Assembly (NCBI GenBank): GCA_025200525.1
Contig: CM045770.1
Span: 125,837,429 to 125,901,428 of the forward strand
Length of the DNA stretch: 64,000 nt
From: Camellia lanceoleosa
Lineage: Eukaryota; Streptophyta; Magnoliopsida; Ericales; Theaceae
Reading direction: 5' to 3'
Shown here: piece after piece, positions 32,842 to 45,018 of the stretch
Position numbering within the stretch: the first letter of the stretch is position 1
How the letters are laid out: every line of letters begins with the position of its first letter
Notes under the pieces: generated by a model
The model's input: only the letters and a program-made list of their open reading frames with translations
Told to the model about the DNA's origin: nothing
Databases searched by the model: none
Program-made: the position numbers and the translations under genes

Positions 32842-33631
32842 GGCAGAGAGACCAAACACACACACCCGGAGAGAGAGAGAGAGTGTTCGCAAGGTCCTTT
32901 GTGTTCACGAGAATGACATTTTTCTCATCAACCGAACTAGAGAGAGAGAGAGAGTGGTGATCCGCAGTGGTTCACAGCGGTCGACGACGGTGGAACAACG
33001 GTGGCTCTCCGTGATTTCACATGAGAGAGAATACGACCGATACGGAGAGAAAACAAGAAGAGAGCCGCTGCTACTGCATTCTTAACTTCATGGCCTTGAA
33101 GAGAGAGAGAGATAGAGATAAAATTCGAACAGAAGAAGAAGAAGTTAAGAGTGAGATAACCATCAAGAAGGGATGAGAACGAGAGAGAAGACGATGACCA
33201 GACAAGCATTAGTGGGCAGCTGCAAAGCAATTTTATATATATTTATATATATATATATATTAGTTGGGTTTTGTCTGAGTAGCTGTAAAGCAACATTATA
33301 TATATTAGTTGGTTTCTTTTTGCTCTCCACTTCCTCCACCATAATGATTCTCCACCTTGTTTTTGAATAAAAGACCAGAGAGAGAGTAGAATGACGCTGA
33401 ATTTGTTTTGTAATAGACCCACCGAAAGTGTAAAATAGACAGCCATGTGTATGTTTTGGTTCCCTCAATTCATGCACACTACTTGCCTCTCTATGATATC
33501 TCTAAATAATATAAATAAATATATCATCCACATGCTGCCGTTGTGTGTAATGCTCATGAGTTATGAGTAAAAAAGAGTTGCAACTAAGAAGAGAGAGAGA
33601 AGGAGATATATTAATATGCAAGAAAAATTAT

Positions 33632-33802
33632 GAGCAATGCTAGGTATCATGAAAAAACTTTCATGAAAATGATCATGAAAGATTTATGACTCTTGGATTA
33701 CACTTAAAACAAAGCACTACACACTAATCAAGGTAATTCAAGGGTCATAATTCTTTCATGATAATTTTCATGAAAGTTTTTTCATGATCCCTAGCTTTTC
33801 TC
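33632..33802. mobile_element. MITE with 9-bp target duplication (Mutator-like)
   Basis: The ends GAGCAATGCTAGG and CCTAGCTTTTCTC form imperfect inverted repeats of about 50 bp rich in TTTCATGA. It is flanked by AAAAATTAT on both sides (33623-33631 and 33803-33811). A 9-bp duplication fits Mutator-type transposition. It is absent from the other B LTR, so it arrived after B inserted. It sits within a larger 350-bp insert bounded by TAATATGCAA. Confidence 0.85.
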
Positions 33803-33995
33803 AAAAATTATTTAGACCTCTAAAAAAACATTTCTAATGAAATTTTAATTTGTTTTTTTCTTTCTCTTTTTTATCTTTTACTTCACTGTTTTTTTTTTTT
33901 TTTAAAATTCCTGAACAACTCATTAAAACTGTACGAGAGAAGCTCTAATTAAAGCTCTGCAGCAGCTCCCTAATATGCAAACCCCTCCTCCTACT

Positions 33996-34287
33996 CATCA
34001 TACCCCACGAGAGAGAGAGAGAGACAAAAGAGTGCATTATTTTCTCTTTAATCATTTTCTTCCACCGAAAGTGAGCAACCCTCTCAACTAATCTTCCACC
34101 ACCACACTTCCTTTCATTTATTTATTTATGTAATTTGGGTCATCATACCCCAAGAGAGAGAGAGACAAGAGAGTGCATTATTTTCTCATTAATCATTTTC
34201 TTCCACCGAAAGTGAGCAACCCTCTCAACTAATCTTCCACCACCACACTTCCTTTTATTTATTTATTTATGTAATTTGGGTCTTTAC
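33996..34287. repeat. 145-bp tandem duplication at the start of the B 5' LTR
   Basis: CATCATACCCCA starts units at 33996 and 34141, each ending ATGTAATTTGGGT. The 3' LTR has one unit, so the duplication is private to this copy. Confidence 0.85.
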
Positions 34288-34288
34288 T

Positions 34289-37200
34289 GCGAGATTTTTC
34301 TCACATGGGCCGACCAGGTCCGGCTCGAGAAATGACGGGAGCCTATGCGGTCCGAAGGCGGGCCAAGCCAATTTACACCCCTACACCCTCTAAGGTTTTT
34401 TCTTAAAATATGAATTGTTTCTTGTGGTTCTAAAAATTATATTTTGCTGTTGAGATGTTTAATTTCATAACAAATAATTTATTTTATTAATAAATCATCA
34501 AGTTAATTAATAACTTTTAATGATATTAAAATTTATTTAAATTAATAATTTAGGTAATTTTATTATTACATAACAGAATAGTTAAAAATTTTATTTTTTA
34601 ATTAATTCTGTTAAATAAAAAAGGAATTTTTATTAATAAATCTCATTTAGAAGTGTTCTAACCCAAGAAGTTCATGAAATTTTTTTTTAACTAACTTAGT
34701 TCCATGTATTTATATTTTTATTTTATAAAGTCATTTTTCTTGATTTATATTATTTTCTTAGGCTCTTATGCCTTTATATTCAATACTTATATTTAATGTT
34801 TAGGGAGGAGAGAGAAGTGAAAGGACCAAGGCTAAGGAAATTTCATATACAAATTAAATAACATTGATGTTATTATTTTATATTATTATATAATGTGAAT
34901 ATATTTTTAATTAACAACACATTAAAAATAATGTGAACATTCTCTTTTATCTGATGTGAACGTTCACAATACCTTTTCGAAAAATTCTCTCACATCTAAT
35001 GTAGTGATGTGAACGTTCACAACATGTGAACCTTCTTATTTGTAATTGACAACACATTAAAAATAATGTTTGTTATATTTTTAATTGACAATACATTTTT
35101 ATTCACAACATGTAGTGATTTGAACGTTGACAACGTGTGAACATTCTCTCTCATCTAATGTAATTATGTGAATGTTCATATTCATATGTTTTAATATGAA
35201 TATTCACATCATGTAATTGATAACACAATAACAAAAATTCATTTCAAATTAATGTGAATATTTATTTCAATTACATGATGTGAATATTCACATCATGTAA
35301 TTGACAACACAATGACAAAAATTCATTTCAAATTAATATAAATATAATGACAGTCAACATCCTGATGCATAGGGACTACTAAAACATAATGACAATCAAC
35401 ACTAATAGGGGCAAGAGAGATTGAGGGTATTTTGGTCTTCTTCCCTCAAATAAGATCTAATGGAATAGTTAAAAAGAATATGGATTGAATGAAATAAAAC
35501 TGAAAATTTATCAAAAAAAACTTTCAATAAAAAATTATGATAAAAAAATATTTATAATTTTTCAATTCAAAAAATAGATATCCAAAATTGACTCAGAAAG
35601 CAAATGAATAATGAAAATTGAAGGAATATACAATGAGATGCATATGAATAATATTTCAACTACATATTATAAGTTCTAGACAAATTCTGAATATATATGA
35701 ATGAGTTTGTAACACGACTTTGGATGTTTTATCAATAATTTTTCCGCAATGTGACGCGCATGGGACTTCTGAACACCAACTTTAATCCGTCTTCGGAAAG
35801 TCGTCTTCTATGGGGCCCTCCACCTGCAAAGACACGCATGATGACTTAGCCCATTCTTAGAAATTTGACTCATTATTAATTATTTAATAATTTTAAAGTA
35901 TTATGAAATATTATTTGCATAATTTTTTCAATCAATTAGATAGTTAAAAATTTTAAAATTTATTAGAGATCAGCTTATTTTTGTGGACATATGACATTAG
36001 ATTCAATATTTTTTAAAAATAATTAGATAATGATATGATTAATGAAAGTATTTCATAAAATTAATAAATTATTATTTTTAAAAAAATTATAAAAAATTGT
36101 GTAGGTTTTATTTTTCTAAACAAAAAATATTATTAGTGATCTTAAACTAGAAATTCTTTTTAATTATTAATATTTATAAAATTTATCATTAATTTATAAC
36201 TATATTTTAAAACGGTAAATTACACTGACACCCCTAAAATTTTCACAAATCACCGTGCTGCCCCTTTTATTTTGAAATATCATTGAACTCCCCTAACTTA
36301 GAAAAATGTGTAATACTTGGATCCATCCATTGGTAAACTGTTAGTTAACTAAACCGAAAATGCTAAAATCAGTATAAATAACATATGGAAGATAAAATAG
36401 AGAGAAGATGGAGGAGAAGAAGAATAGAAATTACCGATGAGAAAAAAAGATAAAATAGTGAGAAGATGGAGAAGAGAGAAATCATACATTTTTGTTTGTT
36501 GTTCCTGGGATGGTAATTGATAAGCTTCATTGATCTTTCTTCCTCTACTTAGTTGGGTAGGTTATCATTTTTGTTTTATGTTCACTGTTCACGTCAGTTT
36601 ATTTCGATAAAAATTATTTTTTGGAAAAAAAATTACATAAGATATTTTTTTATAGAAAACTTTTTCTGAAAATTAATTTTTATAAAATATTTTTTTATAT
36701 TTAGTTGCATTCTTGAAATTAATATAATAATGATTATATTAGTAGGGGTAGCAGCGGTGGCGATCAGGTGGAGGTTAAAGTAGAAGTGTTGAAAGTAGTG
36801 GTAGCAGTAGCAATAATCATGTAATGGTGATGGCAACAGTGGCAACGATGCTGGCAATAATAGTGTGGGGTGATGGTAGTAATGAGGTAGAGGTGGTAGT
36901 GGTTGTGGCTGTAGGCGGTGGTGATGGTGGTTGCGGCCATAGTATTGGTGGAGGTGATGGTAGTGGTAGTAATATAGTGGCTCTGAGAAAATTTTGTTTC
37001 AGAAAACATTTTTCACCTTTCAAAAGTGCATAATATTTTTCTACAAAATAGACTTGTTTCCCATTGATAAACAAAATATTTTTTGTGAACTTTTATTTTT
37101 CATTGTTCCAAATGGCAAAAAATAAAAAAAATATTTTCCGTCCAAATTCTCCTCCCCCCCCCCCCTCTCAAAACAACCCCTTTAAGATTCTGTGAGTAAA

Positions 37201-37595
37201 TTACAAATGCACCCTTGAGGCTTTTTTAAAATACAAGTCACCTCTCGTAATTTGAAAAATTATAAATATTTCATTGTCAAAATTTATTATTTAATTAAAA
37301 ATAAATAAATTTCTTAACTGATCTTTTATAGAATAATAAAATTAATAAAATTATTAATTAATTTGATAATTTATTAAAACAATGAATTATTTATTATAAA
37401 ATTAAAAATTTCAAATGACAAGATGTAATTTTTATAATCACGGACAAAATCCATATTTAAAAAATCAGGAATGAGTTTGTAGTTTAACTTCTTTTAAATT
37501 TAGGCTCAAATATAATTATAAATTCTTTTTACTAGTGGATAGTAAATTCTGCCGTCACACCAAAATTAGTGTATACACACACAACCCCTCTACGC
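34289..37595. other. AT-rich intergenic DNA with simple repeats
   Basis: I see no gene here. It holds a GC-richer stretch (34300-34380), a cluster of GTGAAC/GTTCAC palindromes and an 84-bp direct duplication (units near 35201 and 35285), a GGT/GTA-rich low-complexity stretch (36735-36980) and a poly-C run (about 37146-37164). ORFs at 36633-37074 are translations of the GGT-rich repeat. Confidence 0.6.
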
Positions 37596-37711
37596 ATGTC
37601 CTCTCCATTCGACAATGATGGAGCTCTTCCCCACGGAACAATTACCACCTCCAATTCCAATCCATCTCCAAAAAAGAGACCTCATTTTGTACACATTTCA
37701 TCAAACACCTG
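37596..37711 (+). CDS. Weak candidate first exon of an unrecognised host gene
   Basis: The ATG at 37596 opens 38 codons (MSSPFDNDGALPHG... ending near RPHFVHISSNT) with a protein-like composition and runs into a canonical donor CTG/GTAAGT at 37711. I do not recognise the product. The supposed intron is filled by MITEs, and no second exon is apparent before element D at 39953. It could be the relic of a gene start, or chance. Confidence 0.2.
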
Positions 37712-37731
37712 GTAAGTGTTGAACATTTATT

Positions 37732-38052
37732 CTTTATTTGATTGGGAGATTTGTGAAGAAATTTAGAAAGGAAAATGGAAAAGGAAGATCAAATGTGAAT
37801 AAAATAATACCTACATTTCACTTACGCTGTATTTGATTGGGAGATTTGGAGAGGGATTTGAAAAGGGAAAGAGAAAAGGTGTGTAAAACTAGGTAAAATA
37901 TAGGCATGTTTTATTCACATTTTACCTATCTTTTTTATTTCCCTTTCCTAATCTCTCCTTAAATCCTCCAACCAAATACAGCATTAGTTTCACACATCTT
38001 TTTATTTTCCCTTTCTAAATTCCACTCCAAAATTTTTTAACCAAACACAGTA
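37732..38052. mobile_element. Fold-back MITE containing a second related MITE
   Basis: The outer arms (TTTATTTGATTGGGAGATTT near 37733 and the complementary AACCAAACACAG near 38040) and the inner arms (GCTGTATTTGATTGG at 37826 and CCAACCAAATACAGC ending at 37982) belong to the same sequence type. One copy appears to have inserted into another. No transposase is present. Confidence 0.65.
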
Positions 38053-38685
38053 TTAAACTATATTAGTGCATAGCCTAAAGTGAAGCTTCGATCCAATCCA
38101 ACCTAACAGGAACTTCTTTCTTTGACACAAACATTAAATATCATTTAATAGAGGTGGGTTTTGCAAAGGGATGCGAAGGGTGGTGGGGTAGTGAGAAAAC
38201 AAAGGTAGTAGTGCTTTTTAGACGAAGAGATAAGGGAGAATAGATGCAGAGAGAAATGGGGGCAGCAACAGTGACACTAATGCTGTGATACGGTTGTCGT
38301 TATCGGGAACGACAGGCAAGGAGTTTGGTGGATGTATGGGTTGCTAGGTTTGTTGGCTATGTATGGTAGATGAGAGAAAGTATGCCAATAATTTTATCAT
38401 TCCAATTAACTGTGTTAACTCACAAGCAGGTCAGTGGTATTTTGATTAACAATAATCATGGAGAGTTTTAATTTTAAAATTTTAAAGAGAATTTTAGTAA
38501 TGCGGTAAGAGAAAGAAGAAAAAAAAATATATATATAGACACACATATCATATCACATGTAGACTCCATTCTTTATCACATCACTAGAAAACTCTTTAAA
38601 GCTCCAAAATTAAAACTCTCAATCTTTATTTTTTGATTGAAGGAGTGACGGGTTGTGTTTGGGAAGCGGAGTGAAAATAGTCTAA

Positions 38686-39525
38686 GGTCATGTTTGTTTG
38701 AGAGATTAGAAGGTGAGATTAGAGTAGTAAAGAGGGGACTTGGGGTTCCTGCTGTGAGGCCCATTGGGGGTGTGTCCCAAATCTTTTTCAATGATCCGAA
38801 CCGTTCATATTATAAGGTTCGTCGAATTGATCATTCATGCAAAAAATAAAGTAAATTGGACATTTGTAGCCTCATAAAAAGAGCACATTTTGTTTTCAAA
38901 AAATAAACGGCTAACATGATTTTAATAATTTTTTTAAAAAAATTAGAACTTGATCATGGGGTTACAGATATCTGATTAACTTAATTTTTTATATGAATGA
39001 TATACTCGACAAACGTTACAATATGAACGGTTCAGATTATCAAAATACAGTGAAAAATTGCCTCCACAAGACCTCACAGCAGCAATCCTCATTCAGTAAA
39101 GAGGTGAGTCCAACTATAACTTGTTTGGTGGCTTCCTTGTGGAGGGAGATTGCTACTCTAAGTGGCTTGCTAATCCTCCTTAGTAAGGGGATTAATTTGG
39201 GTGAATTTTAGATGGGATTAGAAAAATAGTGAGGGCATTGAGTCTATTTTATATTAAAAAAAATTTTATTTTTATTTTTTTGACCAAGTGCACCGATTTG
39301 ATTTAATATTTGTTTTAATTTTTTTAATATAGAAATAATTAATTTATTTATTTTATACAAAAATAATTTAACAATTCCATCACTAATTATCTCTCACACT
39401 ATTATCAAAACAAACACACTTTTATTTAATTCCCTCACTAATAATCTTCACATTAAAAATTTCTTCTCTAACAATCCTTTCATTAATAATTCCATCCAAA
39501 ACTAATCGGCCAAACAAACATGACC
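38686..39525. mobile_element. Tourist/PIF-Harbinger-like non-autonomous element with inner fold-back
   Basis: The terminal inverted repeats are GGTCATGTTTGTTTG and its exact complement at 39511-39525. The flanking TAA on both sides (38683-38685, 39526-39528) is the 3-bp target duplication of this superfamily. Inside, CTGCTGTGAGG (38749) and CCTCACAGCAG (ending 39082) bound a second inverted-repeat unit whose arms share AACCGTTCATAT. There is no transposase ORF; 38576-38849 ORFs are spurious. Confidence 0.8.
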
Positions 39526-39529
39526 TAAG

Positions 39530-39952
39530 AGTTGAGAAAAAGTAAAAACCATATGCAAATAAAAAGAAGTGTATCAGGTCTGCAACACATCCACGTGAAT
39601 GTGGTAGAGCTGTCCTAGGTCGTGAAAAGACAATTTTGCCCATGAGAGTTTTTGAAACCCACATTAATCATTCAAGGACTTTTCTTAAGTGTGTAACCCT
39701 CAAGGTTGCACACCATGTGCCACTTATATAAAAAGTGTAAGTGGAAGGTGAAAACAAAAAACAGGACTACAAACAAAAAGGCGTAAGTGTAAGGCGTAAG
39801 TTGCACACCATAACAGTACCCATCATTCAATCATTAAGGTAATTTTATCATTTCCCATCCTAACATCATTTCACATATATTTTTTAATATAACAATCAAA
39901 TAAAAAAAAAGAATTATATGTATGAGAAAAAAAAAATTACAAATATGAGATG
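39530..39952. other. Gene-free DNA before element D
   Basis: AT-rich with short GGCGTAAG-type repeats around 39780-39800. It ends in the target duplication AGATG (39948-39952). Nothing coding is seen. Confidence 0.5.
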
Positions 39953-40534
39953 TGTAACGCCCTGAACTAATTCAACATGAACTACCCACAAATGATCAAC
40001 ATTCACCCAACAATGGCAATAATTTGCCCATATTTGCATAATTAATAATGAGTCTTTACAAAGGTTTTACATACGGATATACATTTATCGATACAAAACA
40101 TATGAATCTATAGCATGTAAAGCATCCATTCTCAAAACAATACAATGCCTTTAAGGGCTTACATCTTCCAAGGCATGAGCCTGGTTACACAAAAATGGTT
40201 TATACAATCCCTACACATTAGCCCTTGGCTCACAAAGGAATTACAACAAAATAAAAGAGCTACTTTACTCTTCTCAAAAATATCCATGCCCTCAGTTTGG
40301 CAGGATCACCACATCTTTACCTGCACCAAATTCCATAGGGGTGAGCATAAAGCCCAGTAGAGAAATTCTCATAAAGTATATACAGTTATGCTTTTTCCTC
40401 AATATAAAAACAAATGTAGATGCAATGCCATGCCAAGATTAAGAAATGAGGAAAAGATTCTTTTCAATGCACTATTTCAACATCACCATACTCTCGATAT
40501 CTTCATGTGATCTCGTTAATTTCAAACTTCCATT

Positions 40535-42555
40535 ATTAACTCAATAGGGGCGGTAAACACGACACTGGTAATCCCTAGGCTAGTGTCTGCAAGTAGACTC
40601 TACAAGTACTACCAAACTGTCATTTTTACCGGTATTAACCGGAAGGCTCGACACATATCCGCACGGTTTTCTGGTCTTTCGCCATGGACACTTAGGCCAA
40701 CTTAACAAGTTCAACTACACCCTTTATTCGGTCTTTGGGTAAATACTTGGGTATTTTGGGTTTTAAATGAAACCATTGTTGGCTATTGTAGATGATTGAG
40801 GCTTTTGTTCAATAATGAGAAAGAGGGAAGAAAACCCTATTATGGTGATTATGATTTAATTTGTATAATTAAATTGGAATGGCTTGGAAAGGAATGTAGT
40901 TGATTAAAAGGAGTTAGGGCTTATTGTCCTTGAAGTTGGTTTTGGGAAAACAAAAAGGAAGTGGGATTGGTTTTGTGGAATAGGAATGGTACTTTGAAAT
41001 AAGTATGAATATTGGACTGTTGTATCTTATGCTACTATGTTTGTATTTGTGTTAAGTTGATAATCTCATGATAATTGAGTAAGTTTATAGATGTATAATA
41101 TACTTGCATCTAGAGGTTTTGTCCTTGGTCATCGGTGGAGGATGATACGGTTGTGTTGAATTGTTGTGTATGCTTTACACGTATGTGTTCATCTATTTTA
41201 AACACATTGCTGTTATCTTGGTAGTTTATGTATAAGCATTATACATGTTGGATATGCCTTGTGTGCATGGTGGTTGTTGGCGTTATATGCCGCGCTTATA
41301 ATCAAAGGTACCGTTACCTTCCGGAGAAGCGTATGCGCTTATAATCTAAGGTGCCACACCCTTCCAGCTAGCGCCTGGTAAAATGGTATGTTGTTGTGAG
41401 AAGTACATTTTGGCTTACTATGCACATAGCTAGTAGAGCGAAGTTGATAGTAGTTATTGCAGTATATCTTTGGCTTACTAGTTAGTAGAGCAAAGTGGAA
41501 TTGTTGTGGTTTAGTTATGACTGAAAATATCATGGATTTGATTGGTTACAGTTCGGAGGACCGAGTTACTCCATTGATTGATGGTATACATGTTGGTGGG
41601 TTGTAATTTATATTTTTTACAAAGTTATGCATGTATGGTTATGATAATATTGGGAATGAATCAAAATGTCATTTTTGTCTTTTGGAAAATGTGAAGGAGA
41701 TCGAATGTTTTAAAAATAAACATGTTTAAAAAGGATACGTCTGTCGTATGTATGGGAAATGGATGAGAGTATCGGGCTTAGTGATGATTTTCCTAAGTAG
41801 TGGTTAATATTATGAAAGGATGGGAATGGGGATTAATGAGAGGAATATGGAAAGATGAATAAACATGGCGTTGAATGAAACGGTTGTTTTCAAAGGAAAG
41901 TTCATACATATATATTTTTGTATAAAGCTCACATTATTATTCTAGTATGAGAAAGAGTGTTCATGATCATAGCTATCTGTCTTGTTGTTATTGTTGAGGA
42001 TCATGTTGAGATCCTCTTGGACTATATGTTCATCCCACGTTGTTGAATCTTTTTGGTGTTTAGCGGGATGTGCTACAAGATTTGGATCTACTTATTTGTT
42101 GGCCACGGGGCCTCTTTGTTGTTGGCGGAGCATATATGTAAAAAGGGTTACACCCTTCATTTGTTTATTTAAAGATTGTAAGCCTAAGGGCAATTTATTA
42201 GTATGTTCATGAAATGTTGACTTTGCATACGAATGAGAGTATTGCTAATCACTTCTACGGATTAAATGTATGAGTTTACTTCCGCATGTTATCTCTGAAA
42301 TTGAATTAAGTTAATGAATTTGGTAATGACTTCGATTAATAAAAAGTGGGGCGTGACAATTAACTCAATAGGGGCGGTAAACACGACACTGGTAATCCCT
42401 AGGCTAGTGTCTGCAAGTAGACTCTACAAGTACTACCAAACTGTCATTTTTACCGGTATTAACCGGAAGGCTCGACACATATCCGCACGGTTTTCTGGTC
42501 TTTCGCCATGGACACTTAGGCCAACTTAACAAGTTCAACTACACCCTTTATTCGG
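40535..42555. repeat. 197-bp direct duplication flanking a 1.6-kb insert
   Basis: Positions 40535-40731 and 42359-42555 read identically by eye (from ATTAACTCAATAGGGGCGG to CTTTATTCGG), yet both differ at about a dozen sites from the matching part of the 5' LTR (about 52752-52948). The copies flank 40732-42358. Confidence 0.9.
40732..42358 (+). mobile_element. Fragment of another LTR inserted in the D 3' LTR
   Basis: It ends GTGGGGCGTGACA, the typical end of Tekay-type LTRs, and has branch-like GCTCAC at 41928-41933 followed by TTCTAG. It lacks a recognisable TG start, so the 5' part is missing. Repeats around 41285-41370 (GCGCTTATAATC) are part of it. No 5-bp target duplication, no internal region. 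Confidence 0.7.
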
Positions 42556-43976
42556 ACTTACCATGTATTTACCCCATGTATACTATCGCAGTTTTCATTG
42601 CAATATGTATTCTCTCCCAATAAAAATGTTTTCCAACACATACCAAGATGCACAATGATGTTAGTAACTCAATTGAAATATGATGCATTAATCACTATAT
42701 CAAAACATAAATTTCTATTCTCAAGACATTCCCACAACAACATCAATTAAATCCCACTCCTCGTTTCGTTCTTTCAAGCCATTTCTCAGAACATCCATGT
42801 GCCCACCATTTCTCACAACAACAATTTACAACAAATAATCCTTTCAAGGCAAACCATGTTCTCAACACAATTCCAAGATCTTACGAAGTTTCATATACAT
42901 GATACAAAGTCATTCATCACTCCCAACAACATACATTTTCAACATTTTTAACAACTTTGTAATAATATCATCCCACCCATCATCATAATACAAAATAGTA
43001 AGGAGTTTCACAAGTATTTCCATGTGTTTTCAAAATCCCCCAATTTCTAGGGTTTTTTCCTCAAGATAATCACTTCCCCTTTTTGTTTGTGGAAACCCTC
43101 ATCAAAACATTTGTCATAGATCAACAAGATGAATCCCTCAAGATAATTTACATTTTTAAAGTTTAGAACAAAGCTTTCTTTTGAAGGAAATCTCTACATT
43201 TTGAAAAAGAACACAAGATTGAAATTGTAAATCTAATAGAAACTCTTAAATCATCATCAAATAGCAAAACTATATATATAACTCAAGAATAACCCTACCT
43301 CAAGCTTGATGAAGAAGAAGAAGGGAAACCCTAATTTGAAGATGAGAGGAAGCTTGATTTCCACTATCCAAATGAAGCTCTTGCCCTAAATCTCCAAGAT
43401 TAAGAGAGTTGATGATGATCTAAACTCAAGGATGTCAAGAATCAAAGAGTCTTGAATGCTAGGAGATGATTTCTAGAGAGAAGGGGGAGTTAACATAACA
43501 TTTAGAGTGAGAGAGAGGTGTAGGAAATGAAATAAATTTGGCCCTAGGGTGTAAGAAAAACAGAGCCTGAATCGCCCAGATTCGCGATGTGCGAGCCTTC
43601 CCCACACGCAGTGAGCGCCTTCCCACATGTGCATTTCACCCCGCCAGTGCGGTGCCCCATCCACACCTTAGCCCGCACCTGTCTTTAAGGCACTGTGCAA
43701 CTCACTCAAGTCCCCCATTCCTGCATGTGTGGTTTCATTCCCGCATGTCTGACTTCCATCCAGACGTATGCCTTAGGCCCTGACGCACTGCCTGAAAAAT
43801 TGCTTGGCTCCCAGACCGACCGACTCGCTTCTCGGAACAAGAAACTTCAACAACGACACACACACACTCACACACAAGAACGAGAGTTTGAAATTTTGAA
43901 ATAACTTCCAGACGTTTCAAACCCAACGGAAACATGAGAGGACGAAGCCAAAAGGAAAGGAAAGCCGACCATTACA

Positions 43977-43992
43977 ACCTCCCCACCATAGG
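43977..43992 (-). other. Polypurine tract of D
   Basis: On the minus strand CCTATGGTGGGGAGGT, just before the 3' LTR start and after a GGGGATGAAATTT block. Confidence 0.85.
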
Positions 43993-44305
43993 AAATTTCA
44001 TCCCCGAAATTTAAACAAAACACCAAACCAAAGTTGTAGCAATTTTAATAAATTCATCAACATTCTCAAGTCGTAACATTTATGTTCAACTATCATTTAT
44101 CGTTCCTCTCATCATCATTTCATCTAAACAATATGTGCTTATACAAGACATATAAAGTAAGGCATCCATAGCAAAACATCATGCCTACACAACCTCATAC
44201 TCAATTTAACAATACATACAATAATATTTGATCATCAATTTAACACATTTTCCATTCACCATAAGAAAACATTACAAATTTAAATCAAATCAACTAAACA
44301 TGCTC

Positions 44306-44990
44306 AAATAAATCCGGGTACTTGGCGCGGACTTCCGCCTCCCTTTCCCAAGTTGCTTCCTCAATCCCATGGTGTCTCCACAACACCTTCACTAACGGTA
44401 TGGTCTTTATCCCACAATACTTGCTCCCAGGTATCTAGGATTTGAACCGGTCGCTCATCGTAAGAGGCATCCTCATCTACCTTCAAATTAACCCAATTTA
44501 ACACGTGAGAAGGGTCGGGTTCGTACTTCCTAAGCATAAACACGTGAAACACATTGTGAACCCTCGAAAATTATGGCGGTAAGGCTAGCCGATATGCCAC
44601 TTCCCCAATCCTTTCCAGTTTCTCGAAAGGCCCAATAAACCTCAGAGACAGCTTACCACTTTTACCGAACCTTATCAAACCTCGCCTGGGTGTGATCTTA
44701 AGGAACACGTGATCACCTACTTCAAAAGATAAGGGTTGCCTCCTCTTATTGGCATAACTTTTTTGTCGACTTTGAGCCATGGCTAATCTCTTCTGAATGA
44801 GTGCAACTTTTTCGGTAGTCACCCTAACAATCTCCGAACCCAACAACGGTGCATCCCCCACCTCGGCCCAACAAACCGGTGACCTACAAGGCCTCAAACG
44901 GTGCCATCTCGATACTAGCCTGATAGCTATTGTTGTAAGCAAACTCAATCAACAGTAAGTGCCTCTCCCAAGACCCCTTGAAATCTAGGA
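44306..44990 (-). pseudogene. Integrase C-terminus and chromodomain of D
   Basis: Read on the minus strand: [20 protein letters not shown], then a 14-nt deletion relative to A that removes the YGRP segment (near 44890), then [12 protein letters not shown], the [20 protein letters not shown] block, FHVFMLRKYEPDPSHVL, and after a one-base shift near 44405 a chromodomain (KVLWRHHGIEEATWEREAEV) ending near 44306. It is the end of the pol polyprotein and carries at least two frameshifts. Confidence 0.88.
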
Positions 44991-45018
44991 CACAAGCTCT
45001 AAGCATATCTTCCAAAAT

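Larger units (their letters stand above)
6003..34288 (-). mobile_element. Element B: non-coding Tekay-like LTR retrotransposon carrying gene fragments, split by A and T
   Basis: On the minus strand the order is: 5' LTR 34288-29918, primer site 29914-29903, internal DNA 29902-28883, the nested element A, internal DNA 9545-7546, polypurine tract 7545-7530, and 3' LTR 7529-6003, where T interrupts it. The two LTRs share the start GTAAAGACCC, the ATP synthase fragment and the Copia LTR, which ties these distant pieces into one element. The internal DNA has no recognisable protein domain apart from a possible decayed gag start, so B looks non-autonomous. The left end and its target duplication lie beyond T and outside the window. 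Confidence 0.75.
29918..34288 (-). mobile_element. 5' LTR of element B (4371 bp) with captured DNA
   Basis: On the minus strand it starts GTAAAGACCC at 34287 (the first T appears mutated to A) and ends GGGACATTACA at 29918. Its distal part resembles the LTRs of D and F (hairpin at 30184-30204, donor at 31215). Its proximal part (about 31300-34288) carries the myosin XI and ATP synthase fragments, a Copia solo LTR, a MITE and a duplicated GA-rich segment. This makes it about twice as long as the related solo LTR F. Confidence 0.8.
39953..43976 (-). mobile_element. 3' LTR of element D, enlarged by an insertion
   Basis: Collinear with 52171-54375 except for an insertion at 40732-42358 and the duplicated 197 bp. 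A GC-rich cluster of CCGCA/TGCGG-like words near 43570-43760 precedes the presumed promoter on the minus strand. Acceptor (40321), hairpin (40338-40359) and donor (43298) are all kept. Confidence 0.9.

Noticed and set aside
36633..37074. His- or Thr/Ile-rich ORFs
   Set aside because: Low-complexity GGT/GTA repeat translated on either strand.
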